A stretch of DNA of 64,000 bases from Burkholderiaceae bacterium DAT-1 (GTDB lineage: Bacteria; Pseudomonadota; Gammaproteobacteria; Burkholderiales; Chitinimonadaceae): the NCBI GenBank assembly GCA_019084025.1, contig JAHRBI010000004.1, positions 248,001-312,000 of the forward strand, read 5' to 3'. The notes under the pieces are model-generated. The model searched no databases. It saw only the letters and a program-made list of their open reading frames with translations, and was not told the origin of the DNA. The translations under genes and the position numbers were made by a program. Shown here in pieces: positions 1 to 7,996 of the stretch (positions are counted from its first letter, which is position 1; every line of letters starts with the position of its first letter).

Positions 1-1
1 G

Positions 2-2212
2 TTCGATGTACCGGAGGCTGAAGTTATTGCGCTGCGCCTGCTATCCGCCTTGTGGCCAGCCTTGCGAAGCAATTTCTCCATATGTACGTTCGCCCTATCC
101 CCTAGGACACTGCACGAGTCTAAGTTGTTCGACCTCCTGTTTGCTCCGAAAGCCGCCCGTCCGCGCTTTACGGACTGGGCCGGGCGACGAATTGAGGGTG
201 GCACGTCTTCTGGTACATCACGCCATCGATGGACCGACGCAACGGCCCAGCGAGTCTTCTGCTCACCGGAGCCTAGTCTTACGGGATTGGATTCGCTTGG
301 CGCAATGAAATCCGACCGGAAGGGGGATGAAACGGCGCTACGGCTGGTTCTCCTATGGAACGAACTGCTCGAAAAATCGAAGACTTCCCCCTCTGCCGTG
401 CTCGGCCTCCTCGACATCCTCAGTTCACAAGGGATGACCTTTCGGGATGCTTCTGATGAGTTGCTTCCTTTGACGGAAGCTAGTGTCCAATTGGCAGTAG
501 CTCATTTCCGGCCGAGCGAAGCTTGGACTTTCCTAATTGCGCTCCTTGGAAAGTTTTCCCCGCAATTGCCTCCCAAGGCATTAATTCGCAAGATTCGAGA
601 CGGCGCTGTTGCACTGACGCAAGCGGACTTTACTGCCACAGTTCATTTTTTTGCTGCTCAACGCGATGAGGCTCGCCCTGTTCCGGCTTTGATTGCTACT
701 GGCCTAGGAAATGGGTTGGCAAGCCAAGATATCCCAGTCCTTCGTGATGTGGCTGAAAAACTCAGCAGACAAACGCTTTGCCTGCTACTTGCCTACAGCC
801 CCGCATTCGCTGCCTCGGTAGCACGATCGGTTGATGTCATGGCCAGTAGCGAATGGATACAGAGTATCGTCAACACCCTAAGCATTCGTGACGCCAGCGT
901 GAGGTGCAGGGCACGAAGGAATTTCCTTCCTAGGCTCGACAATGCGGCCCAGGCGCCCCTATTAGAGCCGCTTCTCGCGGAGATGAGCCCGTTGGCACTT
1001 GCTGCGGCTGTTTCGCTCATTTGGGAAAAGACCAAATTTTCCGTCGAGGCCTTCGATGAACCATTTTGGCGCGCCGCCCGTGGTGAAGAGAGACTCCAAG
1101 CGCTACGCGAGGCGATTCTCTCGACTAAAGAGACCGACGAGTCCAATCGTTTCCTCGCTAGCACTTTACGGCTCGATGAAACCGACGTTAACTGGGTATG
1201 TTTGGAGAGAGGTTTGAACTCTGAACGTATGACTGAACTGCTCGCTAGGTTACTGGAAAACAGCGATGAGCACTCAATTCAAGCAATCACGCGGCGAACT
1301 GACATTACTCGCCTCCTCGTCGATAAGCTGAGACAAAATTCCTCCCGTGCAGCAACTCAGATTGGACGCCTGCTAGTGACAGGACAATTGAATGTCGAGG
1401 AACTGCTTAGAGCTGGAAACGAGATACTTCCTTATGTTGCCGAAACTATTCGATCCGACCTTGTACACACAATGTTGTTTAGAGGGTTTGCCGAGGGCGG
1501 CCCGTCGATCACCCCACGATTGGTGGACGTCATTGCAGTCTTAGCTGACCATGTCGACACCTATCAAATCGTCCTTGCTGCAACATCTCCTGAGATCAAC
1601 TCCAACCAGATTGGCGAAAATGTAGCGCTGCTCGGTCAAACCAAGGGACAGCTACGTCACGAAATCATCTCGCACATTGGAGTGCTCACGGATCGCTTGG
1701 TCAACCGCCGTGGCAATTATCTGAGTGCCCAGGCTATCGAAGTGTGGGCCTGTCTCCTTGCCGAATCCGGTGACGTTAACCAACAAGCACAAATCGGCGC
1801 AGCCGCAACCGTACTCTCTTATGCACTTCGAAACGTCAATGGACCACACAGTCCTCTGGTCGTGGCAGCCTTCCCTGTTATTTATAAACAATTGCGAGCA
1901 GAACAAGATCCGCCGCCAGGGCTGTTTGCGTCTTTCTTCTTCCAGGATTGGGATCGATGTCGAACGGCGCGCAAGGACATAGTCGATGCATACATGCGCT
2001 CGTCTTGGCCGCCCGCTGATTTGTTGCTAGCCGCCAGCCGGGCTGGCGATGGCCCCCGGGTGTTAAAGCGGGTCTCACGTGAATACCGTGGATCACAATA
2101 TATAAAGGCCATCGCTGACGACCTTTACCGATTTCCTGATTCGGTGCGCTGGGCGCTGATCCAACAACTCGAAATATTCAACTCTGATCCGTCACCATTT
2201 TTGGACAAGTGA
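2..2212 (+). CDS. C-terminal part of a large helical-repeat protein, possibly GAP1 family (5' end outside window)
   Basis: The reading frame is already open at base 2, so the gene starts upstream of the window and only its last 736 residues are visible. The segment just inside the window carries a motif ending FDLLFAPKAARPRFTDW, which I associate, from memory and without a search, with GTPase-associated protein 1 (GAP1-N1) proteins of bacterial conflict systems. The remaining roughly 600 residues are Leu/Ala-rich, lack transmembrane segments and look like a long alpha-helical solenoid. No catalytic motif is visible in this part. The gene precedes the umuDC cassette and ends 98 bases before convergent umuC. 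An internal ATG at 306 exists but the upstream frame codes equally well. The protein-coding call is firm; the family call is tentative. Any partner GTPase would lie left of the window. Confidence 0.6.
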   Translation, partial: FDVPEAEVIALRLLSALWPALRSNFSICTFALSPRTLHESKLFDLLFAPKAARPRFTDWAGRRIEGGTSSGTSRHRWTDATAQRVFCSPEPSLTGLDSLGAMKSDRKGDETALRLVLLWNELLEKSKTSPSAVLGLLDILSSQGMTFRDASDELLPLTEASVQLAVAHFRPSEAWTFLIALLGKFSPQLPPKALIRKIRDGAVALTQADFTATVHFFAAQRDEARPVPALIATGLGNGLASQDIPVLRDVAEKLSRQTLCLLLAYSPAFAASVARSVDVMASSEWIQSIVNTLSIRDASVRCRARRNFLPRLDNAAQAPLLEPLLAEMSPLALAAAVSLIWEKTKFSVEAFDEPFWRAARGEERLQALREAILSTKETDESNRFLASTLRLDETDVNWVCLERGLNSERMTELLARLLENSDEHSIQAITRRTDITRLLVDKLRQNSSRAATQIGRLLVTGQLNVEELLRAGNEILPYVAETIRSDLVHTMLFRGFAEGGPSITPRLVDVIAVLADHVDTYQIVLAATSPEINSNQIGENVALLGQTKGQLRHEIISHIGVLTDRLVNRRGNYLSAQAIEVWACLLAESGDVNQQAQIGAAATVLSYALRNVNGPHSPLVVAAFPVIYKQLRAEQDPPPGLFASFFFQDWDRCRTARKDIVDAYMRSSWPPADLLLAASRAGDGPRVLKRVSREYRGSQYIKAIADDLYRFPDSVRWALIQQLEIFNSDPSPFLDK

Positions 2213-2310
2213 ATCCCCCCTGTTTCTGCACTATTTCGAGCTTCTGTTTAGCTCCTTAAATCAGCTGCAGGGTGTGGGATTCTCGAATGTCAGCAATGGC
2301 CGACATTCAG

Positions 2311-3615
2311 TCACACCCCCACCAACTCCCCCCACCTCGTCGTATACCGTGGTGACCGCCGATCCTGCCTCATCCGCCAGATCGGCTTCACCCCGGCACT
2401 CGCCAGCTGAATTGAACCACGCCCGAATTCCCCATTAATCCGATCCATCACCGTCATCAGCCGTTTACGCCGCTCCAACTCCACCACATCATCCAGCAAC
2501 GACGGCTGCGCCTGACTCCGGTCAATCAGATCCATCAGCATCACCCCCGCCTTCTGATATGCGAAGCCTTCCTTAAAAATGCGCTCCAGCCCAAACAGCG
2601 CATAGTACGTCAGCAGTAACGTATCGTCCGTGGCACTTGGCAGCGGCACAGTAATTCCCTTGCTGTACTGCGGTTCCTTCTGGCTGAACGGATTGGTCCG
2701 GATAAAGACATTCAGCGTATGCGCCATGGATTGCTGCGACCGCAGCTTTTCAGCGGCACGTGCGATGTAGGTGGATACGGATTCCTGAAGCGAGGTCAGA
2801 TCAGATACATAGGTGCCAAAGCTGCGGCTACACAGAATCTGCTGCCGCTTTTCCGGCGAATCCTGCATGCCGATACACGTCTCTCCACGCAACTCGCGCA
2901 CAGTGCGTTCAAGTACAACTGAGAACTGCTGGCGAATCCAGTTAGGCGAAGCAGCGCGTAGATCGGCCACAGTCATGATCTGCATGCGGTTGAGTTGAGC
3001 GCTCATTTGTCTGCCAACACCCCAGACTTCGCTGACATCCGTTTCGCGCATGATGGCAGTGATTTCATTCGCCGGAAGCGATGCTAGATCGCAGACACCA
3101 TTCAAAGCTGGCCGCTTCTTTGCAAAATGATTAGCCAGCTTGGCGAGGGTTTTCGTCGGGGCAATGCCGACGCACACGGGAATGCCTACCCACTGTTTTA
3201 CTCGGGCGCGAATCTGCTGACCGTAATCATTGAGGTCCAGATGCGGGAATCCGCTCAGGTCGAGGAAGGATTCATCGATCGAATAGACTTCTTGTTCCGG
3301 GCTGAACTGGCCGATGACCGACATCATGCGCTGGCTCATGTCGCCATAAAGCGCGTAATTGCTACTGAAGGCCTGAATCGGATGCTGGCGGCAGAGTTCT
3401 TTTAGCTGAAACCACGGCACGCCCATCTTGATACCGAGCGCTTTGGCCTCCTGGCTACGCGCCACCACGCAGCCATCGTTATTCGAGAGCACGACGATGG
3501 TTTTGCCTTCGAGCTTGGGATTGAACACCCGCTCGCAGGAGACGTAGAAGTTGTTGCCATCAATCAGCGCTAGGCGTGACGGAAACGCCGAATAGTCGAT
3601 GTCACCACACCCCAT
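2311..3615 (-). CDS. umuC: DNA polymerase V catalytic subunit UmuC (Y-family)
   Basis: Translesion polymerase subunit that, with processed UmuD, copies damaged DNA during the SOS response. The 434-residue protein has the Y-family catalytic motifs: the first carboxylate in [16 protein letters not shown] near residue 17, and [12 protein letters not shown] near residue 110 with the metal-binding Asp-Glu pair. The C-terminal little-finger region and a DUF4113-like tail follow, giving the usual family length. The start codon overlaps the end of umuD by 46 bases, and no start nearer to the conserved region is available, so translation is probably coupled. The extra 12 or so residues before the core are unusual but required by the frame. 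It lies in an SOS cassette on the putative mobile element, as umuDC often does. Confidence 0.95.
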   Translation of the reverse strand: MGCGDIDYSAFPSRLALIDGNNFYVSCERVFNPKLEGKTIVVLSNNDGCVVARSQEAKALGIKMGVPWFQLKELCRQHPIQAFSSNYALYGDMSQRMMSVIGQFSPEQEVYSIDESFLDLSGFPHLDLNDYGQQIRARVKQWVGIPVCVGIAPTKTLAKLANHFAKKRPALNGVCDLASLPANEITAIMRETDVSEVWGVGRQMSAQLNRMQIMTVADLRAASPNWIRQQFSVVLERTVRELRGETCIGMQDSPEKRQQILCSRSFGTYVSDLTSLQESVSTYIARAAEKLRSQQSMAHTLNVFIRTNPFSQKEPQYSKGITVPLPSATDDTLLLTYYALFGLERIFKEGFAYQKAGVMLMDLIDRSQAQPSLLDDVVELERRKRLMTVMDRINGEFGRGSIQLASAGVKPIWRMRQDRRSPRYTTRWGELVGV

Positions 3616-4070
3616 ACTGTCAACTCCTGTCCTTCCTGAATATCGATCACTGGAAAATCCGGATTCTCCGGCACGAGGCGGACAATGCCGTTGCGCAGGT
3701 AGAGACGCTTCACCGTCATCTCGCCATCGAGCACGGCCACTACAATGTCGTCATGCCGTGGGGTGAGTGACTTATCGACGATCAGCACGTCTCCTTCGTA
3801 GATGTGCGCGTCCTTCATCGACTCGCCTTTGACCCGGACAAAATACGTCGAGGCCGGATGCTCGATCAGAATCTCGTCGAGACTGATGTCCTCATCCATA
3901 TGGTCGGCGGCAGGCGATGGAAAGCCTGCGGCGATCTTGCTGCTGGCAATGGGTAGACGTACCGTGTTTGCACCGGGTATCAGCTGCACGACGTCATGCT
4001 CGCACTGACGTGGTAACGACACTCCGCTATGTCGGATCTGCACGGCTTCTGAAGTTGCTTGCTGGCTCAT
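3570..4070 (-). CDS. umuD: DNA polymerase V accessory subunit UmuD, S24 self-cleaving protease
   Basis: LexA/UmuD-type protease that cleaves itself when stimulated by RecA filaments; the processed form activates UmuC. In the 166-residue sequence the predicted cleavage bond is Ala48-Gly49 (AAGFPSP), the nucleophile is Ser84 in VKGESM, and the general base is Lys121 in MTVKRL, all in the spacing expected for the family. It is slightly longer than E. coli UmuD (139 aa) because of an N-terminal extension of about 25 residues. It is the first gene of umuDC; the 18-bp palindrome at 4114-4131 lies 44 bases upstream and is the likely operator. Confidence 0.95.
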   Translation of the reverse strand: MSQQATSEAVQIRHSGVSLPRQCEHDVVQLIPGANTVRLPIASSKIAAGFPSPAADHMDEDISLDEILIEHPASTYFVRVKGESMKDAHIYEGDVLIVDKSLTPRHDDIVVAVLDGEMTVKRLYLRNGIVRLVPENPDFPVIDIQEGQELTVWGVVTSTIRRFRHA

Positions 4071-4113
4071 GGGACTTCCTGTGAAATAACGGATACACCG
4101 GTCAATTATAGAA

Positions 4114-4131
4114 AGAGAACGTACGTTCTCT
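4114..4131. promoter_or_regulatory. Perfect 18-bp palindrome, probable shared SOS operator
   Basis: AGAGAACGTACGTTCTCT is perfectly self-complementary and lies between the divergent umuD (start 4070) and yedK (start 4151). Its core is GAAC-N4-GTTC, the form of the Gram-positive DinR/LexA box rather than the CTGT-N8-ACAG box typical of beta- and gammaproteobacteria. The position fits a single repressor controlling both directions. The palindrome is seen directly; that LexA or a related repressor binds it is inference. Confidence 0.7.
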
Positions 4132-4150
4132 AAATATATCGCAAATCAAC

Positions 4151-4834
4151 ATGTGCACAAACTACCGTCCGACTTCCCGTGAAGAATTGATTGAACATTT
4201 CGGCGTGCCGACTCAGGCGGAATTCCCTGACTGGCGCAGTGAGGCCTGGCAGGACTATCAGGCGCCGATCATTCTGGGAGATGGGCAAAAGCGGGAAGCG
4301 CGACTGGCGAGTTATGCCTTTGTACCAAAGCAACACATCCCGCCCGGCGTGAAGCGCTTTAGCACCATGAATGCGCGCGCGGAAACGATTGGTGAGTTAC
4401 GCAGTTATGGCCGTTTCTGGCGGAGTGCACAGTTGTGTTTGGTACCGATGGTGGGATTCTACGAGCCGTGCTACGAATCCGGCAAAGCGGTGCGCTGGCA
4501 TATCGGACTAGAACACGATGCACCTTTTGCTGTCGCCGGACTCTGGCGGGAGTGGCAGGAGCAGGATGGCAGTCTCTGCTATGCGTTCACGCAGATCACC
4601 ATCAATGCGGATGATCATCCGGTGATGAAGCGGTTTCACAAGCCGGATGACGAAAAGCGGTCGCTGGTCATTGTGCCGGAGTGGGAGTATGACGATTGGC
4701 TGGGGTGCCGAAATCCGGAGGTGGCGAGGTCGTTTTTGAAGTTGTTTCCGGCGGAGGGGATGGTGGTTAGGGCTGCAGCGTTGGCGCCGAGAAATAAGGC
4801 GGCAAGCGGGCCGGTGTCGGGGGAGTTGTTTTGA
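4151..4834 (+). CDS. yedK: SOS response-associated peptidase-fold protein (SRAP/YedK/HMCES)
   Basis: SRAP proteins crosslink covalently to abasic sites in single-stranded DNA through the N-terminal cysteine, protecting them from cleavage. The 227-residue protein begins MCTNYRP, so Cys2 is correctly placed for exposure after Met removal. Other family landmarks are the NARAET motif near residue 75, the GFYEP segment with the catalytic Glu near residue 100, and the HPVMKRFHKPDD segment with the conserved His near residue 160. It is divergent from umuDC and separated from it by the palindrome at 4114-4131, which links it to the SOS response by context. The start is fixed by the conserved MC. Confidence 0.93.
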   Translation: MCTNYRPTSREELIEHFGVPTQAEFPDWRSEAWQDYQAPIILGDGQKREARLASYAFVPKQHIPPGVKRFSTMNARAETIGELRSYGRFWRSAQLCLVPMVGFYEPCYESGKAVRWHIGLEHDAPFAVAGLWREWQEQDGSLCYAFTQITINADDHPVMKRFHKPDDEKRSLVIVPEWEYDDWLGCRNPEVARSFLKLFPAEGMVVRAAALAPRNKAASGPVSGELF

Positions 4835-4890
4835 TCTATTGGGGAATCAATTTGCTAATTTCCCTGATCCGGCCCTGAATAGCAGATACT

Positions 4891-5835
4891 TTAGGGTGCT
4901 TGCCAGAATGCGGTGCAAATTTTATTTAATCCGGATATTAATTGTTCCTTTTTATTTCTAGGTACTTTCCAAAAGCGATCCCCAGTTCGCTGCCCACCTA
5001 GTGAATAAATTAACTTATGTATTGGAATAAATGTGGTGTTGTGGATGTAATTAATTTGTCTAATTCTTATGTGATATTCGAATTCGTCTAGGTATATTTT
5101 TGCCATTCCAAAAGAATATGCCGTACTCCATTTAGAATTAATGGTTGAAGATGATTTTTGAGAATTCTGTAATTTACTGTTGATTGCCTGAATTTCAATT
5201 TCTACTGCGCGCTTTGCCTGTGTCTGCATTACTTCTAGGTCTGGATGATGAATCCAGTTCTTGTACTCCACGCCCGAAATGACGGCTTGATGGAGGGTAT
5301 CCCATGTGTCTACCTCAACTAGACTTAGATTGATTTCAAGTGCTGGTTCATTGTGAAGGATTATTTTATTTCGCTTTTCTTCGTCCACAAAATGAGTTAC
5401 TGCGACTTCGATGAAGTATCGGCTTATTTCATCAATGCCTATTGCGTCAGGCCTAATATCGCCAAGATGCTTTTCGAGCGTAACTTCCTCAAAGTGAATG
5501 AGTCGTTCATTTTGAGTCTCTGTACGACTAACCAATGCGTCATTTAATGCACGGGAGGAGTAAGTTTCACTAAGAATTGGAAGCATCATCTTTGATTCGC
5601 TCTTTATCATCTGCTGTGCGGCGAGGTGAAGCGCAGTCATTGCACCAGATGCACAGTCTGATCCGCTGGCATGCGCAAAATGCCAAGCTTTCACATTTCC
5701 CTTTTTGGCAACCAGACTATGTCCGCATGCGGGGCAGTAACATTCACAGGCTAATCCGCGTGGTACATCTTGAATGGCAACGGAATTGCCGGCCTGATCT
5801 AGTGCGAAGTACTGAAGCGTGCATGAAAGTTCCAT
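4891..5835 (-). CDS. CoiA-like competence/nuclease-family protein
   Basis: The 314-residue protein resembles the competence protein CoiA family. Near residues 31-55 it has a zinc-finger-like CYCPACGHSLVAKKG followed by WHFAHASG, the usual N-terminal arrangement of CoiA-like proteins. Around residues 120-150 a PD-(D/E)XK-like nuclease core is suggested by DIRPDAIG and then YFIEVAVTH, with the usual Lys replaced by Ala or displaced. The C-terminal half is unassigned. The gene is AT-richer than its neighbours. It is transcribed away from the membrane zinc-ribbon gene at 5998, and an odd palindrome lies between the two starts. The family call is good; role in DNA uptake or defence is unknown here. 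Confidence 0.7.
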   Translation of the reverse strand: MELSCTLQYFALDQAGNSVAIQDVPRGLACECYCPACGHSLVAKKGNVKAWHFAHASGSDCASGAMTALHLAAQQMIKSESKMMLPILSETYSSRALNDALVSRTETQNERLIHFEEVTLEKHLGDIRPDAIGIDEISRYFIEVAVTHFVDEEKRNKIILHNEPALEINLSLVEVDTWDTLHQAVISGVEYKNWIHHPDLEVMQTQAKRAVEIEIQAINSKLQNSQKSSSTINSKWSTAYSFGMAKIYLDEFEYHIRIRQINYIHNTTFIPIHKLIYSLGGQRTGDRFWKVPRNKKEQLISGLNKICTAFWQAP

Positions 5836-5912
5836 ATACTGTCTTCCTTTGAAGTAGGTGTTGATATACGGAACTCAGTCTGACGAGGTAAGTGATGGAT
5901 AAACAGGGTGAA

Positions 5913-5931
5913 AACCGGTTTGAAACCGGTT
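5913..5931. promoter_or_regulatory. 19-bp palindrome between divergent genes
   Basis: AACCGGTTT-G-AAACCGGTT is a perfect inverted repeat about a single central base. It sits between the starts of the CoiA-like gene (5835, minus) and the membrane protein (5998, plus), where an operator for a dimeric repressor would be expected. It would fall inside the coding region if the upper gene started at 5908, which favours the later start. Binding factor unknown. Confidence 0.45.
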
Positions 5932-5997
5932 CGGTTAGATTTCAAGTTGTTGATTTTTTTTGAAAATGCTAGCGCAGAGTGGAAAGGCAAAAAGCGG

Positions 5998-6924
5998 ATG
6001 CAGTGCGCATCGCTTTTGCGAGCCCTCATTCGGTTGTACAGGAAATATCCTGAAAGAGAGGGATTTCAGGGGGTCGAAATCGTAGAAGAAATGGAACTAG
6101 AAGCGGCGACCGGCTGCCTGGGTAGCCCTGCCAAACCTGCTGATCCTGACAGGATCAGAAAATTTGCAAGGGAGTTGTTCAAAGATCTTCAAAAATGTTT
6201 TGATGAAAAGTTATCAGGCATACAGCAAAGACTATCGGAAAAAGGATTTGCAGAATCTATTCGCCTTTTTAAATTTGAGAGTACGGGTGGACCAGGAAAC
6301 CCAAGTCTGTACGGAATTGAATTTGAAAGTATTCCTGAAATAAATATTTCTACTCGCTCGGACTGTTTGCCGGATCCCTCAAAATTTCCATATGTAACCT
6401 ATCGAGAAGATGATGTAATAGCAAAAGGTAGGCTGATAAATGTTTTTAGATTGGGGATGAGGCTTGAGGGGGTAGGTAAGTGGATGACAGTTTTGTGGTT
6501 GGTTTTTCTATTGGGGGTATCTGTACTTTTTGGCGTCCTGATTTTGATTCAGGTTTTTTATCTGAAACATAAGCTGGATGATGTGAGTATTTTATTCAAT
6601 GCAGCATTGATTTTATTCTTTGTTCATCATTTTAAATTTGTTGTTTCGCTTCCTGCGGTAAGGGTAGCACTTGCGCCAGGATGGCTACAAAATGAAGAGC
6701 GCGATTTGATTGTGAGTTGGGGAAAGAACCCCGGGCAGCCGGCGGTTTTGAAGTTGATTCGATATGGGGCCAATTGTCCGATATGCGGTGGTGAAATACG
6801 CTTGAGAGCTGGGCGCATTAGATTCATGGGGCGGATAATTGGAGCGTGTGAGAATTCGCCGCGTGAGCATGTGTATAGCTTTGATCATGTCATGAGGCGA
6901 GGGAAGCTTCTGGTTGATTATTGA
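5998..6924 (+). CDS. Hypothetical two-helix membrane protein with C-terminal zinc ribbon
   Basis: Not recognised. With the start at 5998 the protein has 308 residues; GGAAAGG at 5981-5987 is a good ribosome-binding site for it, and an earlier in-frame start at 5908 lacks one and would overlap the palindrome. The N-terminal half is charged and cytosolic-looking. Two hydrophobic segments follow around residues 165-190 and 200-225. Near residue 262 is CPICGG, and a further Cys (GACENSP) and His near residue 285 could complete a zinc site. The gene is AT-rich relative to the core genes and pairs divergently with a CoiA-like nuclease, so membrane-linked DNA or stress sensing is possible but unproven. 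Confidence 0.6.
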   Translation: MQCASLLRALIRLYRKYPEREGFQGVEIVEEMELEAATGCLGSPAKPADPDRIRKFARELFKDLQKCFDEKLSGIQQRLSEKGFAESIRLFKFESTGGPGNPSLYGIEFESIPEINISTRSDCLPDPSKFPYVTYREDDVIAKGRLINVFRLGMRLEGVGKWMTVLWLVFLLGVSVLFGVLILIQVFYLKHKLDDVSILFNAALILFFVHHFKFVVSLPAVRVALAPGWLQNEERDLIVSWGKNPGQPAVLKLIRYGANCPICGGEIRLRAGRIRFMGRIIGACENSPREHVYSFDHVMRRGKLLVDY

Positions 6925-6970
6925 ATTGACCAGTACGGTGAGCCCGAGCCAGAAGGTGCCTCGCTTTTAC

Positions 6971-7108
6971 TTAAATGTAGTGGCAGTAAATTAGAGACGC
7001 AGTCAGCGCGATTAAGAGCATTGCCCACATTGGCAATGAAAAATACATTCGACATCCGTGGAAAAGGATAGAAATTATAAAGCGAGTGATCGGAAAAGGT
7101 TTGTTCAT
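6971..7108 (-). CDS. Small 45-residue membrane protein, translationally coupled to mobC
   Basis: A short frame starts with an ATG that overlaps the stop of the upstream relaxase gene as ATGA, a classic coupling arrangement. The 45-residue product starts MNKPFPITRF and has one hydrophobic stretch near the C-terminus (WAMLLIALTASLIYC). No family is recognised. The overlap and the hydrophobic pattern support it, but the length means chance cannot be excluded. Confidence 0.35.
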   Translation of the reverse strand: MNKPFPITRFIISILFHGCRMYFSLPMWAMLLIALTASLIYCHYI

Positions 7109-7995
7109 GGAGTGACCTTTAATTTTGCAGTGATATATGCACCATCGGGCCATTCATCAAGGACGTAAAATCGGAAATGATCAAGGTGCGCCTGTGACAG
7201 TTCGCCAACATGCGTAGCCTTGCCGTTTTTTCCTTCAAGCCTCAGCTGTTTCAGTCGTCCGAAGTTTCTTGCCAATCGGGCAGCAAATTCTTGGTCTGGG
7301 CAAAGGTAGTCGATTCGCGACCATCTCCGGTCCCTCTTGATCAGAGCGATATAAGCGCCCAGAACGGCCTCATAACGTTTGTCTGTCTTGATTTCGCGCT
7401 CGATTTCCACGGCAATGCATTGCCCTTCGAGATTGATCATTTCGCCATCGGGTATTTTGGACAAACCGGTTCCCATCATCATCCGTGCCGGCTTCCAGGC
7501 AGACCATCCCAGTTTTTCGGCCCGAATGCGCGCTTTCTGCGTCGCAATTTGATGTGGCACAAAAAGAGGGCTGATCTTAGATGATTCCCACGGTGAACGT
7601 TGCTCAGGGTCTTCTGATAGATCCCATGCATATGCCAGTCCCTGTGCGGTGATACCGTATAGGACACTGCGAACCACTCCGCGGTGACTGGGGATGAAAA
7701 CCGTACCCGAATTTACATACCCAACCTGCTTTAGTTGTTTCATCAGCGCATAGGCAGCTGGGTAGGCGATGGCTAATAGATGTGAGATCACATCGACGGT
7801 TGTCCAGATTTCATCGCGTAGGAATCTAAGTGCAGTTCGGCGCTTTTCCTCCGCGCGAGCCATGCGTTTGGCAGGGTCGGCGATCAAATGTTTACTCTGC
7901 CTTGTACGGCGATTGCTGGACGTGCCGCCGGCAATTGTCTTCTCTGAGATCGTGACCTTTTCCCCTTGATTTTCGCTCGCTGTGTGATCGTTCAT
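7105..7995 (-). CDS. MobC-like relaxase (MOB_C / replication-relaxation family)
   Basis: MOB_C relaxases nick the origin of transfer using a winged-helix domain fused to a restriction-endonuclease-like fold rather than the usual HUH motif. The 296-residue protein has a helix-turn-helix-like region around residues 50-110 (TALRFLRDEIWTTVDVI onward) and a nuclease-like core around residues 180-225 with IPDG, then VEIEREIKTDKRY; Asp, Glu and Lys are placed as expected for that fold. It starts one base after the stop of the coupling-protein gene, with GGAGG nine bases upstream of the ATG. The order coupling ATPase then relaxase is that of mobB-mobC on plasmid CloDF13. No HUH relaxase is present, which fits. 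A non-relaxase member of the same family is possible. Confidence 0.65.
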   Translation of the reverse strand: MNDHTASENQGEKVTISEKTIAGGTSSNRRTRQSKHLIADPAKRMARAEEKRRTALRFLRDEIWTTVDVISHLLAIAYPAAYALMKQLKQVGYVNSGTVFIPSHRGVVRSVLYGITAQGLAYAWDLSEDPEQRSPWESSKISPLFVPHQIATQKARIRAEKLGWSAWKPARMMMGTGLSKIPDGEMINLEGQCIAVEIEREIKTDKRYEAVLGAYIALIKRDRRWSRIDYLCPDQEFAARLARNFGRLKQLRLEGKNGKATHVGELSQAHLDHFRFYVLDEWPDGAYITAKLKVTP

Positions 7996-7996
7996 T

